Of a DNA stretch of 64,000 nt, positions 8,014 through 16,279 are shown piece after piece; the first letter of the stretch is position 1, and each line of letters opens with the position of its first letter. The notes under the pieces are model-generated. The model was not told where the DNA came from. It did no database searches and worked only from the letters and a program-made list of their open reading frames with translations. Origin of the DNA: DASWUZ01 sp036401375 (lineage in GTDB: Bacteria; Acidobacteriota; Terriglobia; Terriglobales; Acidobacteriaceae); NCBI GenBank assembly GCA_036401375.1, contig DASWVB010000036.1, forward strand, positions 45,992 to 109,991, written 5' to 3'. The translations under genes were made by a program, and so were the position numbers.

Positions 8014-9414
8014 TCAGCCGGCCGCCTCTTCCGGCTCAAGGATTTGCATCTGCAGTGGAGGCTCAAGGAAGCAATCCATCCCGGCGATCTTGCCCAGAGC
8101 ACGCCGGAGCGCGGAGTCGGGACAGGGTTCCACCGTCACTACAAATGGGAGCCTCTCGCCCGGATGCCCCGGCTTCTGCAGGATTGCCTGGATATTAATG
8201 TGGTGCTCGGCGAGATGAGTCGCGATCTCCGCCACAATGCCGGGCCGATCATTGACGATGAAGCGGATGTAGTGCCGCAGCGACACCTCGCCGCTCACCG
8301 TGGTTCGACGGACGGGCATGCCGCGGAGTTGTTGCCCCTCCCGTATTGAAAGCAGGTCTGATACCACTGCCACCGCGGTAGGCAGGCCGCCCGCACCGCG
8401 CCCTGAGAAGACGGTGTCGCCCCCATACTTGCCACTGACGACGACCATGTTTTCGGTGCCTCGGGAGCCGGCCAGCGGCGAGCCGTGGGGTACCAGCATG
8501 GGGCCCACCGTCGCCAGGATCTCCCTTCCCCGGGCATCGGCCCGCGAGATTTGGCGGATGGTGCAATGCAGGTCGCGCGCGTACTCGAAGTCGATAGCCT
8601 CAATACCGGTGATGGTGTGGGTCGGAATCTCTTCAGGCGTTATATCGGCGTGCAGACCGATCCGGGTGAGAATGACGAGCTTTGCGCGCGCGTCGAACCC
8701 ATCGACATCTTCAGAGGGATCCGCCTCCGCATACCCAAGCGCCTTCGCCTCGAGGAGCGCCGCTTCAAATTCAGCACCGGCTTCCATCTTGCTGAGAATA
8801 AAGTTGCAGGTACCATTTAAAATGCCCTCGACCCGATGCAGCTGGTCGCCGCATAACCCCAGCTGCAGCCCTGGAATTACCGGCACTCCGCCCGCGACGG
8901 CAGCGCCATAGAGGAGCGGAACTCGATTCGATGCGGCCAGCTTACTGAGTTCAATGCCGCGGTACGCTATCAGCTTTTTGTTCGCTGTGACTACCGCCTT
9001 GCCGGCAGATAGCGCCTTGCTCGCCCACTCGCCCGCCGGCTCCAGCCCGCCCGCGAGTTCGACTAAGACGTCGGCATCGGAGGCGAGTACTTGGTTGAAG
9101 TCAGAGGTCCACACGACCGAGCGGGGCACCCACGGGACGCGCTTGCGCTCCACATCGCGATTGAGCACGTGGGTGAGCTCGAGTCCGTTGTGCCCCGCTT
9201 CGGAGAGGATGCGGGCTACGGAACTGCCTACCGTCCCGAAGCCCAGAATCGCTACCTTCAGGGTCCTGATCGTGCCCTGCGTCGCGACCTCACCATTTGG
9301 AGTCTCCGAAGTCTGGACTGCACCGCCGTCAACACTCCTCTGAACTCCGCGCCCGCGCTGCTGCGCCGATGAGCCGCTTGCATTTGCCTTCGGATCCGAT
9401 TTCCTGATAGCCAT
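8014..9414 (-). CDS. hom: Homoserine dehydrogenase with C-terminal ACT domain
   Basis: 466 aa. Seen: N-terminal Rossmann motif AILGFGTVGSSVA, LVELAGG and AGKAVVTANKKLIA, then the catalytic region GILNGTCNFIL and GYAEADPSEDVDGFDARAK, and a C-terminal ACT domain (IRFIVNDRPGIVAEIATHLAEH is its opening). It reduces aspartate semialdehyde to homoserine with NAD(P)H, the branch point to threonine and methionine; the ACT domain is the usual site of threonine feedback inhibition. The ATG at 9414 is chosen over the upstream in-frame start at 9471 because AGGAAAG lies 9-10 nt before it. The first 45 residues are a low-complexity, Ser/Gly/Gln-rich extension before the Rossmann fold. Confidence 0.93.
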   Translation of the reverse strand: MAIRKSDPKANASGSSAQQRGRGVQRSVDGGAVQTSETPNGEVATQGTIRTLKVAILGFGTVGSSVARILSEAGHNGLELTHVLNRDVERKRVPWVPRSVVWTSDFNQVLASDADVLVELAGGLEPAGEWASKALSAGKAVVTANKKLIAYRGIELSKLAASNRVPLLYGAAVAGGVPVIPGLQLGLCGDQLHRVEGILNGTCNFILSKMEAGAEFEAALLEAKALGYAEADPSEDVDGFDARAKLVILTRIGLHADITPEEIPTHTITGIEAIDFEYARDLHCTIRQISRADARGREILATVGPMLVPHGSPLAGSRGTENMVVVSGKYGGDTVFSGRGAGGLPTAVAVVSDLLSIREGQQLRGMPVRRTTVSGEVSLRHYIRFIVNDRPGIVAEIATHLAEHHINIQAILQKPGHPGERLPFVVTVEPCPDSALRRALGKIAGMDCFLEPPLQMQILEPEEAAG

Positions 9415-9587
9415 GAAGATCGATCTTTCCTGTAATATGACCGCGCTGGACAACCCTCTGTTCCGGCGCAAGTCGTCAAAGCAGTCTAAGTTTACAGTGC
9501 GAACGTTTTCGGGCGTTCAACCCACAAAAGCTCTCCTGCATCTCTCGCAGTTGCGGTGAGGTGCAATGCCCGCCTGCGTGGTTACGC

Positions 9588-9593
9588 TACACT
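9588..9593 (+). promoter_or_regulatory. TACACT -10-like box 8 nt before the start at 9602
   Basis: TACACT, eight nucleotides, then ATG. No Shine-Dalgarno in the gap. Candidate leaderless promoter. Confidence 0.4.
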
Positions 9594-9601
9594 GAACTTG
9601 A

Positions 9602-10015
9602 ATGCGACGCGCACTGGCCATCACGCTTACCCTTGCATTTGGCTGGCTCGCTTCTGCGCCTCTGCTGCCTCTCCTCCTGCCGTCCCTCTTTGCAGCAAGC
9701 CTTACAGAAGATGCTGCGCTGCCTGCCTGCTGTCGTCGCGCAGGACGTCACCATTGCGCAATGCGCGGCGCGACAGAGACAGACTCAATTGACCGCTCTG
9801 CAGCGCGTTTGACGGAGAAGTGCCCCTTCGTGCTGCACTCAACCCCTGCTTCGCAGCCTTTCGCTTCCAGTGGCGGCTCGGCGAGAGTGAGCGGCATACT
9901 GATTGCGGAGCATCCCCGCTCCCCAGCGCAGGCCGAGGCAAACTATCGGCTCGCTGCCAGCCGCAGCCATCAGAAGCGCGGACCTCCACCCCAGAACATC
10001 TTCAGCATCGTCTAG
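9602..10015 (+). CDS. Small secreted Cys/His-motif protein (CCRR-HHC)
   Basis: 137 aa and not a named family to me. Seen: signal peptide (residues 1-32, hydrophobic core ALAITLTLAFGWLASAPLLPLLL), then LPACCRRAGRHHC with C43, C44, H50, H51 and C52, a compact set of soft-metal ligands, followed by a low-complexity Ser/Ala-rich tail. The next gene downstream, 144 bp away on the same strand, is a TonB-dependent receptor. Inference: an envelope metal-binding protein (copper or zinc) linked to the receptor. No Shine-Dalgarno; a TACACT box lies 8 nt upstream. Alternatively it is a short-lived secreted peptide without metal function. Confidence 0.6.
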   Translation: MRRALAITLTLAFGWLASAPLLPLLLPSLFAASLTEDAALPACCRRAGRHHCAMRGATETDSIDRSAARLTEKCPFVLHSTPASQPFASSGGSARVSGILIAEHPRSPAQAEANYRLAASRSHQKRGPPPQNIFSIV

Positions 10016-10159
10016 ACGCAGACCTGCTCGCCCACTGACGCGCCTGCTCGCCGCTTTCGCGGCGCCGATGGGCAGTCAAGGCAAGCCCCTTCAAGCATCC
10101 GTTCTACTCCCGTGCAATCGGCCAACCATTGCACCTCAAGAAAGATCAGCGAGGATCAA

Positions 10160-12463
10160 ATGCGCCTACTTCAAGGCAGCTGCACCGTGGCGCCGGTTCA
10201 ACCGCTGCTTGGTCTTCTCGCGCTCCTAGGGGTCCTGCTGCTGCCTTCGCCTCTGCATGCCACCGTGCTGGCCGAGCTGCGCGGCATTGTGCATGACCCT
10301 CAACATCGCCCGCTCAGCGGGGCCCAGGCGACGATAGCCGCAACCGCCTCATCCTTTCATCTCACCACAACAACCAACGGCGAAGGTATATTCGAGTTCG
10401 ACGCAGTTCCCTTTGGCGAATACACCGTAACCGTATCGCTCACCGGATTTGCAACGCAGAGCCTGCCGGTCAGCCTCGCCTCAGGCACATCGGCGGTCCT
10501 GCACTTTCCCATGGCGATAGCCAGAGTGCAGCAGCAGGTGAAGGTTACAGCCTCCTCTGAAAACGTCGACAGCGTCACGCCCACTACCCTGGTCAGCCGT
10601 GCCGAAATCGCGCTCACCCCCGGCGCCGACCGCCCCGGCAGCATGCAGATGATCACCGACTACGTGCCGGGTGCTTACATGACCCACGACATGCTGCACA
10701 TCCGCGGAGGTCACCAGGTCAGCTGGCTGCTCGATGGAGTGCAGATTCCCAACACCAACATCGCCAGCAACGTGGGCCCGCAGATTGCCCCCAGCGACAT
10801 CGACTACCTCGAGGCGCAGCGCGGCTCCTATGGGGCCGAGAATGGAGATCGAACGTATGGCGTCTTCAACGTCGCGCCGCGCACCGGGTGGGAGCGAGAC
10901 AGGCAGGGCGAACTGCTGATCGCAGCCGGAAACTTCTACAACGGGGACTCGCAGCTCTCGCTGGGGGACCATGACGAACGCCTCGCCTGGTATGCGAGCC
11001 TGAATGGGAACCGCAGCAACTACGGCCTGGCCCCGCCGGTTGCCGGCATCTTCCACGATGCGGCAAACGGCTACGGAGGCTTGGGGTCGCTCGTTTACAA
11101 CCGAACACCACGCGACCAGTTTCGGCTGCTGGTGCAGGCACGTGGAGATTATTTTCAGATTCCCTACGATCCCGATCCCGCGAGCATCGGGAACAGCGAG
11201 TACCAGTCGGCCTACCTGCGCGACGGGCAGCACGAGAGTGACGCACTCTCCGCTTTCACCTGGGCGCGCACATTTCAATCGTCGACACTGCTGCAAATCT
11301 CACCTTTTTACCACTACAACAGTGCGGAGTATGAGCCCTCAGCGACAGACCTGCCCGTTGCAACCACCTCCGATCGCGAGACGAATTACGCCGGAGTTCA
11401 ATCGTCGATCGGAGCGACAATCGGCCGCAACACGCTACAGGCGGGCCTCTACTCATGGGGACAGCATGACAGCTATGTCTTCGCCGCAGCCTTCAATGAC
11501 GGCACGTCTCCCAGCTTCCGCAAACCGGATTCAAGTACCGGCGGCCTTGTTGAGCTCTACCTCTCGGACAGCGTCAAAGCGTCTTCCTGGCTGACGGTGA
11601 TCGCCGGCTTGCGTGAGTCACGCTTTCAAGCCCAGATCACCGACACCTACACGGCCCCGCGCTTTGGGCTCGCGCTCCTCATTCCGCATCTGAATTGGAC
11701 GCTTCGGGGATTTTACGGTCGCTTCTACCAGCCGCCCCCCCTGCTCACTGCAGCCGGCCCGGTCGAACAGTTTGCGGAGGCGAACGACACAGCTATCGTT
11801 CCGCTGCACGGAGAGCGCGACGAGGAGCACCAGTTTGGCGTACAGGTTCCGTTTCGGGGTTGGACGATCGATGCGGACAACTTCAGGACGCGGGTGAACA
11901 ACTTCCTCGATCACTCGAACATCGGCGAGTCCAGCATCTATTTCCCGGTTACCGTCAATGGCGCTTTGATCAGAGGATGGGAGTTGACCGTGCGTTCCCC
12001 GCGACTGTGGGGAGTGGCTGGGGCGCACCTTGCCTATTCAAACCAGATTGCCGAGCAGCGGGGCAACATCACCGGCGGGCTCATCTGCACACCGGCAGGC
12101 TCACCGCAATGCGATGCGGGCTTCAGCTACAGTCCGGTCGATCACGATCAGCGCAACACGCTCAGTGCCGGATTCAACGCGAGCCTGCCAGCGGGCGCTA
12201 CAGCATCGATTAACGTGAGCTACGGGTCGGGCTTCACGAATGGATCACCAGATGCTCGGTACCCGGGTGCATACCTGCCGGCACACAGCGCTGTTGACCT
12301 TGCGGTGGGCAAACGGCTCGGCGAGAGAGCATCTGTGACTGTCACGGCGACGAACGTAACAAACCATCGAACGCTGCTCGACAACTCGCTTACCTTTGGA
12401 GGCTTTCATTACAACGATCCGCGGCAGCTCGATGCTGAGTTCCGGTACCGTTTTCATTTTTGA
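10160..12463 (+). CDS. TonB-dependent outer-membrane receptor with carboxypeptidase-regulatory-like domain
   Basis: 767 aa. Order: signal peptide (about 1-34), a CarboxypepD_reg-like beta sandwich (about 37-120: GIVHDPQHRPLSGAQATI ... EYTVTVSLTGF), a plug domain (about 130-230, LHIRGGHQVSWLLDGVQIP) and a beta barrel to the C-terminus, which ends in the aromatic FRYRFHF typical of barrel assembly signals. It imports a ligand across the outer membrane using TonB energy; Acidobacteria carry many such Oar-like receptors. The ATG at 10160 has GAGG 5 nt upstream and gives the proper signal peptide, so the longer frame from 10112 is not used. The ligand is unknown; the adjacent CCRR-HHC protein suggests a metal. 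Confidence 0.9.
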   Translation: MRLLQGSCTVAPVQPLLGLLALLGVLLLPSPLHATVLAELRGIVHDPQHRPLSGAQATIAATASSFHLTTTTNGEGIFEFDAVPFGEYTVTVSLTGFATQSLPVSLASGTSAVLHFPMAIARVQQQVKVTASSENVDSVTPTTLVSRAEIALTPGADRPGSMQMITDYVPGAYMTHDMLHIRGGHQVSWLLDGVQIPNTNIASNVGPQIAPSDIDYLEAQRGSYGAENGDRTYGVFNVAPRTGWERDRQGELLIAAGNFYNGDSQLSLGDHDERLAWYASLNGNRSNYGLAPPVAGIFHDAANGYGGLGSLVYNRTPRDQFRLLVQARGDYFQIPYDPDPASIGNSEYQSAYLRDGQHESDALSAFTWARTFQSSTLLQISPFYHYNSAEYEPSATDLPVATTSDRETNYAGVQSSIGATIGRNTLQAGLYSWGQHDSYVFAAAFNDGTSPSFRKPDSSTGGLVELYLSDSVKASSWLTVIAGLRESRFQAQITDTYTAPRFGLALLIPHLNWTLRGFYGRFYQPPPLLTAAGPVEQFAEANDTAIVPLHGERDEEHQFGVQVPFRGWTIDADNFRTRVNNFLDHSNIGESSIYFPVTVNGALIRGWELTVRSPRLWGVAGAHLAYSNQIAEQRGNITGGLICTPAGSPQCDAGFSYSPVDHDQRNTLSAGFNASLPAGATASINVSYGSGFTNGSPDARYPGAYLPAHSAVDLAVGKRLGERASVTVTATNVTNHRTLLDNSLTFGGFHYNDPRQLDAEFRYRFHF

Positions 12464-12560
12464 GCTCCGCGTTCTGGTCTCGGACCTCGGTCGTCTCTGT
12501 ACTCTCTCTACGGCTCGTTCTTGCGATCGCCTCCCGATACGCGCGCGGACTGCCAAGATG

Positions 12561-15500
12561 CTAGCTCGCCGAGTCCCCCGCCTCTTTCGGCTGCAGCGAT
12601 TGCCTGATCGCTGGCAGGTCTTTCCAGGGATCAGTCTTGAGACGCTGCTTCCAGCTGGCAAAATCTGCGGCGCTGAAGCGAGGAACTTCGGGAGCGTTTA
12701 GCTCCTTCCACTCCATCGGTAGTGAGACGAAGCTGCCGGGTCGAGCTCTCGGGGAAAACGGGGCCACTGCGGTCGCACCGCGCTCATTACGCAGGTAGTC
12801 GAGATAGATCTTCCCCTTGCGCGCAGCCTTGGTCATTTTCGTCAGGTAAAGTCTTGGATTTGCCTGCTCCATCTGCATTACGAAGGCGTGCGCGAAGTCC
12901 TTCACCACCGGCCACTCAAATTCCGGATCGATGGGCGCGACCACGTGCAGGCCTTTGCCGCCGGTGGTCTTGAGGAAGCTGCGAAGCCCCCACTGATCGA
13001 GCCGGCTGTGGATCTCGCGCGCCGCATCGGCGAGCGTAGTCCAACTGATCGCTTCATCCGGGTCGAGGTCAAAGATGAGCCTGTCGGGGCGTTCGATATC
13101 CTCGTTGTGTGAGCCCCACGGGTGCAGTTCGAGCACATTCATCTGGGCCAGCGCGGTTAGCGCCTCGGCGGTGGACAGAGTGATGAATTCCTCAATCTTG
13201 TTACCGTTCTTCTCACGAATGGAGATGCCACCGATACCCTTGGGAAGGCTGCGGTTCACATGGCGCTGGAAGAAGCATTGCTGGCCGCTGCCATCAGGAC
13301 AGCGAATGATGCTCAACGGCCGGTCCTGGATATGCGGCAGCATGTGCGGCGCTATCTGAAAGTAGTATTCGGCGAGCAGCTGCTTAGTGAGCCTGGACTG
13401 CTGATCGAGCAGCTTGTCAGGATGAGTGAGACGGACGGGCAGTGAAAGAGCCAACGCGCTGGCGCCCTTGTGCTCGATATGACGTCCGGCAGAGTCGTCC
13501 TGGGAAGCCTGCGATCCGCCTCGACGTAAAGAAGCACGTCGATGCGGTGCAGCGGTCTTCGCAGCTACATCCTTATCGGCAACTTGGGACCGAATCGTTT
13601 TCGCCGCTGTATCCTGTAGCGTGCTACTCCCCTGGAGTGGTGTAAGCGCCGCTGTTTCTGTTCCCGGGATACGGCTGCCCGCTGCCTCCACCTCCTGCAG
13701 ATCAGCAATCGTCGCTACCTCTCTAACCACTTCAGTGGCTGGCTTATCTTCGCGCAGTCCCTTGAAGGAGGACTGTCGCACCAGACCGTCCGCCGTCCAG
13801 GTGCGAAACTGTACCTCGGCGACCAGCTCCGGCTTCACCCAGATCGCATCACGGCGGGCGTCAGCGGGTGCATCGCGAAAGGGCATGGCGCTCCGCTTTA
13901 GCTCCTCCAGCCGTGCACGCAGCATCGCCGCCGTCTTCTGCGTAAACCCGGTTCCGCTGCGGCCAGCGTAGACCAGCTTTCCGTCTTCGTAGAAGCCCAG
14001 CAGCAGCGCGCCCACGCCGTTCGAGCCATTCGACGGCAGCGTAAACCCTCCGATGACGAACTCCTGCTGACGTACGCACTTTGCCTTGACCCAGCTTGCA
14101 ACTCGCCCTGAGGTGTAGGTAGAGGTCGCCAGCTTCGAAACGACTCCCTCCGCACCTACCCTGCACGCCTCGGCAAACATCTCTGCCCCGCGGCCCTCGA
14201 TATCTTCACTAAAGCGAAGCGCATCGCCGGACGGAGTATCTTCGACCAGCGTGCGGAGCAACTGCTTCCGGTGCCCTAGCGGCAACTCGCGCAAGTTGCG
14301 CCCGTTCAGATGGAGCAGGTCAAAAGCGAAGTAGACCATGTGTTTCTGTTCGCCCTGCTGGAAGGCTGCCTGAAGCTCGGCGAAGCTGCTGAGGCCCGCA
14401 TCGTCGAGCACCACTACTTCGCCGTCGAGAATAGCGCTCTCCACAGGCAGATGAGCCACGTCCGCGGCCACCGCGGGCATGCGGGCCGTCCAGTCCAGGC
14501 CCTTGCGTGTGTAAAGGGTGACGTTCAGACGGGCGTGCGACTTGCTCCCCTTGCCACGCGACTGCACGTGCGCCTGAACGCGATAGCCGTCAAGCTTCAG
14601 TTCATGGACCCAATCCGCAGCCTTTGGCGGCGCGGTCGCCTGCGAGGCGAGCTGAGGGGGTATGAAGGGTGGCAGACTCTCCTTGGGAGCCTTGTTCAAC
14701 AGCGTCGCGATACTTGCTGCAGCGGCCTTGCTCAATTCGCCAGGTGGCTCGACGGGGGCAGCCCCGGCCGGCTCTGACGCCTTCGCGGCAGCCTTTGCCT
14801 CGCGCGCCAAGGACGACCGTTTCGTGTCCTGCTTCGCGTCGCGATTCGACTCCCAGACATGGTCCTGTGAGCTGGCAATCGCATCGAGCCCGCGTCCGGT
14901 GATAACGCTGTCCGGCTGCTGCTCGGTCACCTGCGCGTCTTCTACACCCCGCTCGAATTCGTCATGTTCCTTGATCAGCAGCCAGTTCGGCTTACCTTCC
15001 TGGGCCGCCCGCCCGCCCATCCGCACCAAGACCCACCGGCCCTTCAGCTTGGCGCCGTGCAGGGTGAACTTCAGATTACCCTTCGCCAGCCCCTCGTCTG
15101 CGTCGCCCAGCGGCTCCCACGTGCCCTCGTCCCAGAGCATGACGGTGCCTCCGCCATACTGGCCTTTGGGAATGGTGCCCTCGAAGCCACCGTATTCGAT
15201 CGGATGGTCCTCCACCTGTACTGCGAGGCGCTTGTCGCCGGGATAGTAGCTTGGGCCCTTGGTGACCGCCCAGCTCTTGAGCACTCCGTGCAGGCCCAGC
15301 CGGAAGTCATAGTGCAGCCGCGTCGCCGCGTGCTTTTGTACGATGAAGGGAAGCGCGCCGCTGAATCCCTGGCTGGCGGTCGGGCCTCCGCTCGGCTCTG
15401 CAGTCACAGAAAAGTCGCGCATCTCGCGATAGCGTGCCAGCTGGGCGTCCACGGCTTGGGACGCGCTCTGGGGGGCGGCGCTCTTTGCTCCCTTTGGTCC

Positions 15501-15650
15501 GGGAGATGTAGCGGCAGACCTCTTCTTTCTATTCCCCGTCTCTTCCTTTTTTGGGCTGGCCGCTGGATTCGCCGGAGCAGCGTCTTTTTCTTTCGCTTGG
15601 ATCTTCTTGGAAGCCACGTCGTTCTCTGCCTCCCGCGCTGCAGCGCTCAC
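12561..15650 (-). CDS. ligD: ATP-dependent DNA ligase LigD (phosphoesterase-ligase-polymerase)
   Basis: 1029 aa. Domain order seen: Lys/Ala-rich N-terminal extension (1-75), 3'-phosphoesterase (about 90-260; HAATRLHYDFRL, EDHPIEYGGFEG), linker, ATP-dependent ligase (about 330-650) with nucleophile Lys in ELKLDGYR, linker rich in Ala/Arg, and archaeo-eukaryotic primase-type polymerase (about 730-1000) with DLDPD and TGGKGLH. Family knowledge: LigD with Ku performs non-homologous end joining; this order matches the Pseudomonas enzyme rather than the mycobacterial one. No ku gene lies in the window. The start is GTG without a convincing Shine-Dalgarno; nearby alternative starts are possible. Convergent with the TonB receptor. 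Confidence 0.94.
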   Translation of the reverse strand: MSAAAREAENDVASKKIQAKEKDAAPANPAASPKKEETGNRKKRSAATSPGPKGAKSAAPQSASQAVDAQLARYREMRDFSVTAEPSGGPTASQGFSGALPFIVQKHAATRLHYDFRLGLHGVLKSWAVTKGPSYYPGDKRLAVQVEDHPIEYGGFEGTIPKGQYGGGTVMLWDEGTWEPLGDADEGLAKGNLKFTLHGAKLKGRWVLVRMGGRAAQEGKPNWLLIKEHDEFERGVEDAQVTEQQPDSVITGRGLDAIASSQDHVWESNRDAKQDTKRSSLAREAKAAAKASEPAGAAPVEPPGELSKAAAASIATLLNKAPKESLPPFIPPQLASQATAPPKAADWVHELKLDGYRVQAHVQSRGKGSKSHARLNVTLYTRKGLDWTARMPAVAADVAHLPVESAILDGEVVVLDDAGLSSFAELQAAFQQGEQKHMVYFAFDLLHLNGRNLRELPLGHRKQLLRTLVEDTPSGDALRFSEDIEGRGAEMFAEACRVGAEGVVSKLATSTYTSGRVASWVKAKCVRQQEFVIGGFTLPSNGSNGVGALLLGFYEDGKLVYAGRSGTGFTQKTAAMLRARLEELKRSAMPFRDAPADARRDAIWVKPELVAEVQFRTWTADGLVRQSSFKGLREDKPATEVVREVATIADLQEVEAAGSRIPGTETAALTPLQGSSTLQDTAAKTIRSQVADKDVAAKTAAPHRRASLRRGGSQASQDDSAGRHIEHKGASALALSLPVRLTHPDKLLDQQSRLTKQLLAEYYFQIAPHMLPHIQDRPLSIIRCPDGSGQQCFFQRHVNRSLPKGIGGISIREKNGNKIEEFITLSTAEALTALAQMNVLELHPWGSHNEDIERPDRLIFDLDPDEAISWTTLADAAREIHSRLDQWGLRSFLKTTGGKGLHVVAPIDPEFEWPVVKDFAHAFVMQMEQANPRLYLTKMTKAARKGKIYLDYLRNERGATAVAPFSPRARPGSFVSLPMEWKELNAPEVPRFSAADFASWKQRLKTDPWKDLPAIRQSLQPKEAGDSAS

Positions 15651-15762
15651 GATGAGATTGCAGCAGGAGCGAAACGGCTGCCCCGGGGTCGCCCGCCGAG
15701 TAAATGGTCACGTGAAAATGGGGCGCCACAAGGCGCCCCATTCCCAAAAGTAAACGGGCAGG

Positions 15763-16026
15763 CTATTGAGGCTTGCGATATACGATGCCGCCGTCGGGCA
15801 GGTAGTACTCTGCCGAGCAGTCGTCCGAACCGCAGATCATGGATTCGAGCCCCGCATACTGCGTCCGCGTGATCAACCCGAGAGCACCGCACACGGGGCA
15901 GGCCAGGACCGCCCAGTAAGGATTCTTCACATCGCCCATAGAGCCTGCGTTTTCCAGCACAAACAGTGTTCCGGGCTGCATCTGCTCCGGAATCCACTCC
16001 TCTAGTAACTGAAGTTCTGGCAACAT
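15763..16026 (-). CDS. Small zinc-ribbon-like hypothetical protein
   Basis: 87 aa. Seen: CPVCG (about residues 43-47) and C-x4-C (CGSDDC, about 65-70), a four-cysteine set suggesting a small zinc ribbon. It has no signal peptide or membrane segment, so it is likely cytoplasmic. The ATG has AGGAG about 6 nt upstream. It precedes ligD on the same strand with about 110 bp between them, so co-transcription is possible. Function unknown; conservation would have to be shown by a search. Confidence 0.65.
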   Translation of the reverse strand: MLPELQLLEEWIPEQMQPGTLFVLENAGSMGDVKNPYWAVLACPVCGALGLITRTQYAGLESMICGSDDCSAEYYLPDGGIVYRKPQ

Positions 16027-16279
16027 GCTGTCTCCTCTCAGATTTGGTGGTGCGGGTGTGGCTTGCTTGTGCTTTGCTGCGCGATCCGTCCGAAAAATGC
16101 CTGCGCTGAAGTCGTCCCCCCTTGGATTTCTGACTTGTCCCGACAGTCAAGGTCATCCCTGCTCCGGAACGTTACTTAACCTGCATTCTTCCCGCCGCCC
16201 CACGCAGTGTCAACCGCCATCGCGCAGCCGCATTGCCAAGCTGGGTTCCCCGACGCTCCTTTTTGTTCAGACCACAACA

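Noticed and set aside
14964..15872. 302-aa open frame on the plus strand
   Set aside because: Antisense to ligD and the small zinc-ribbon gene; no motif.
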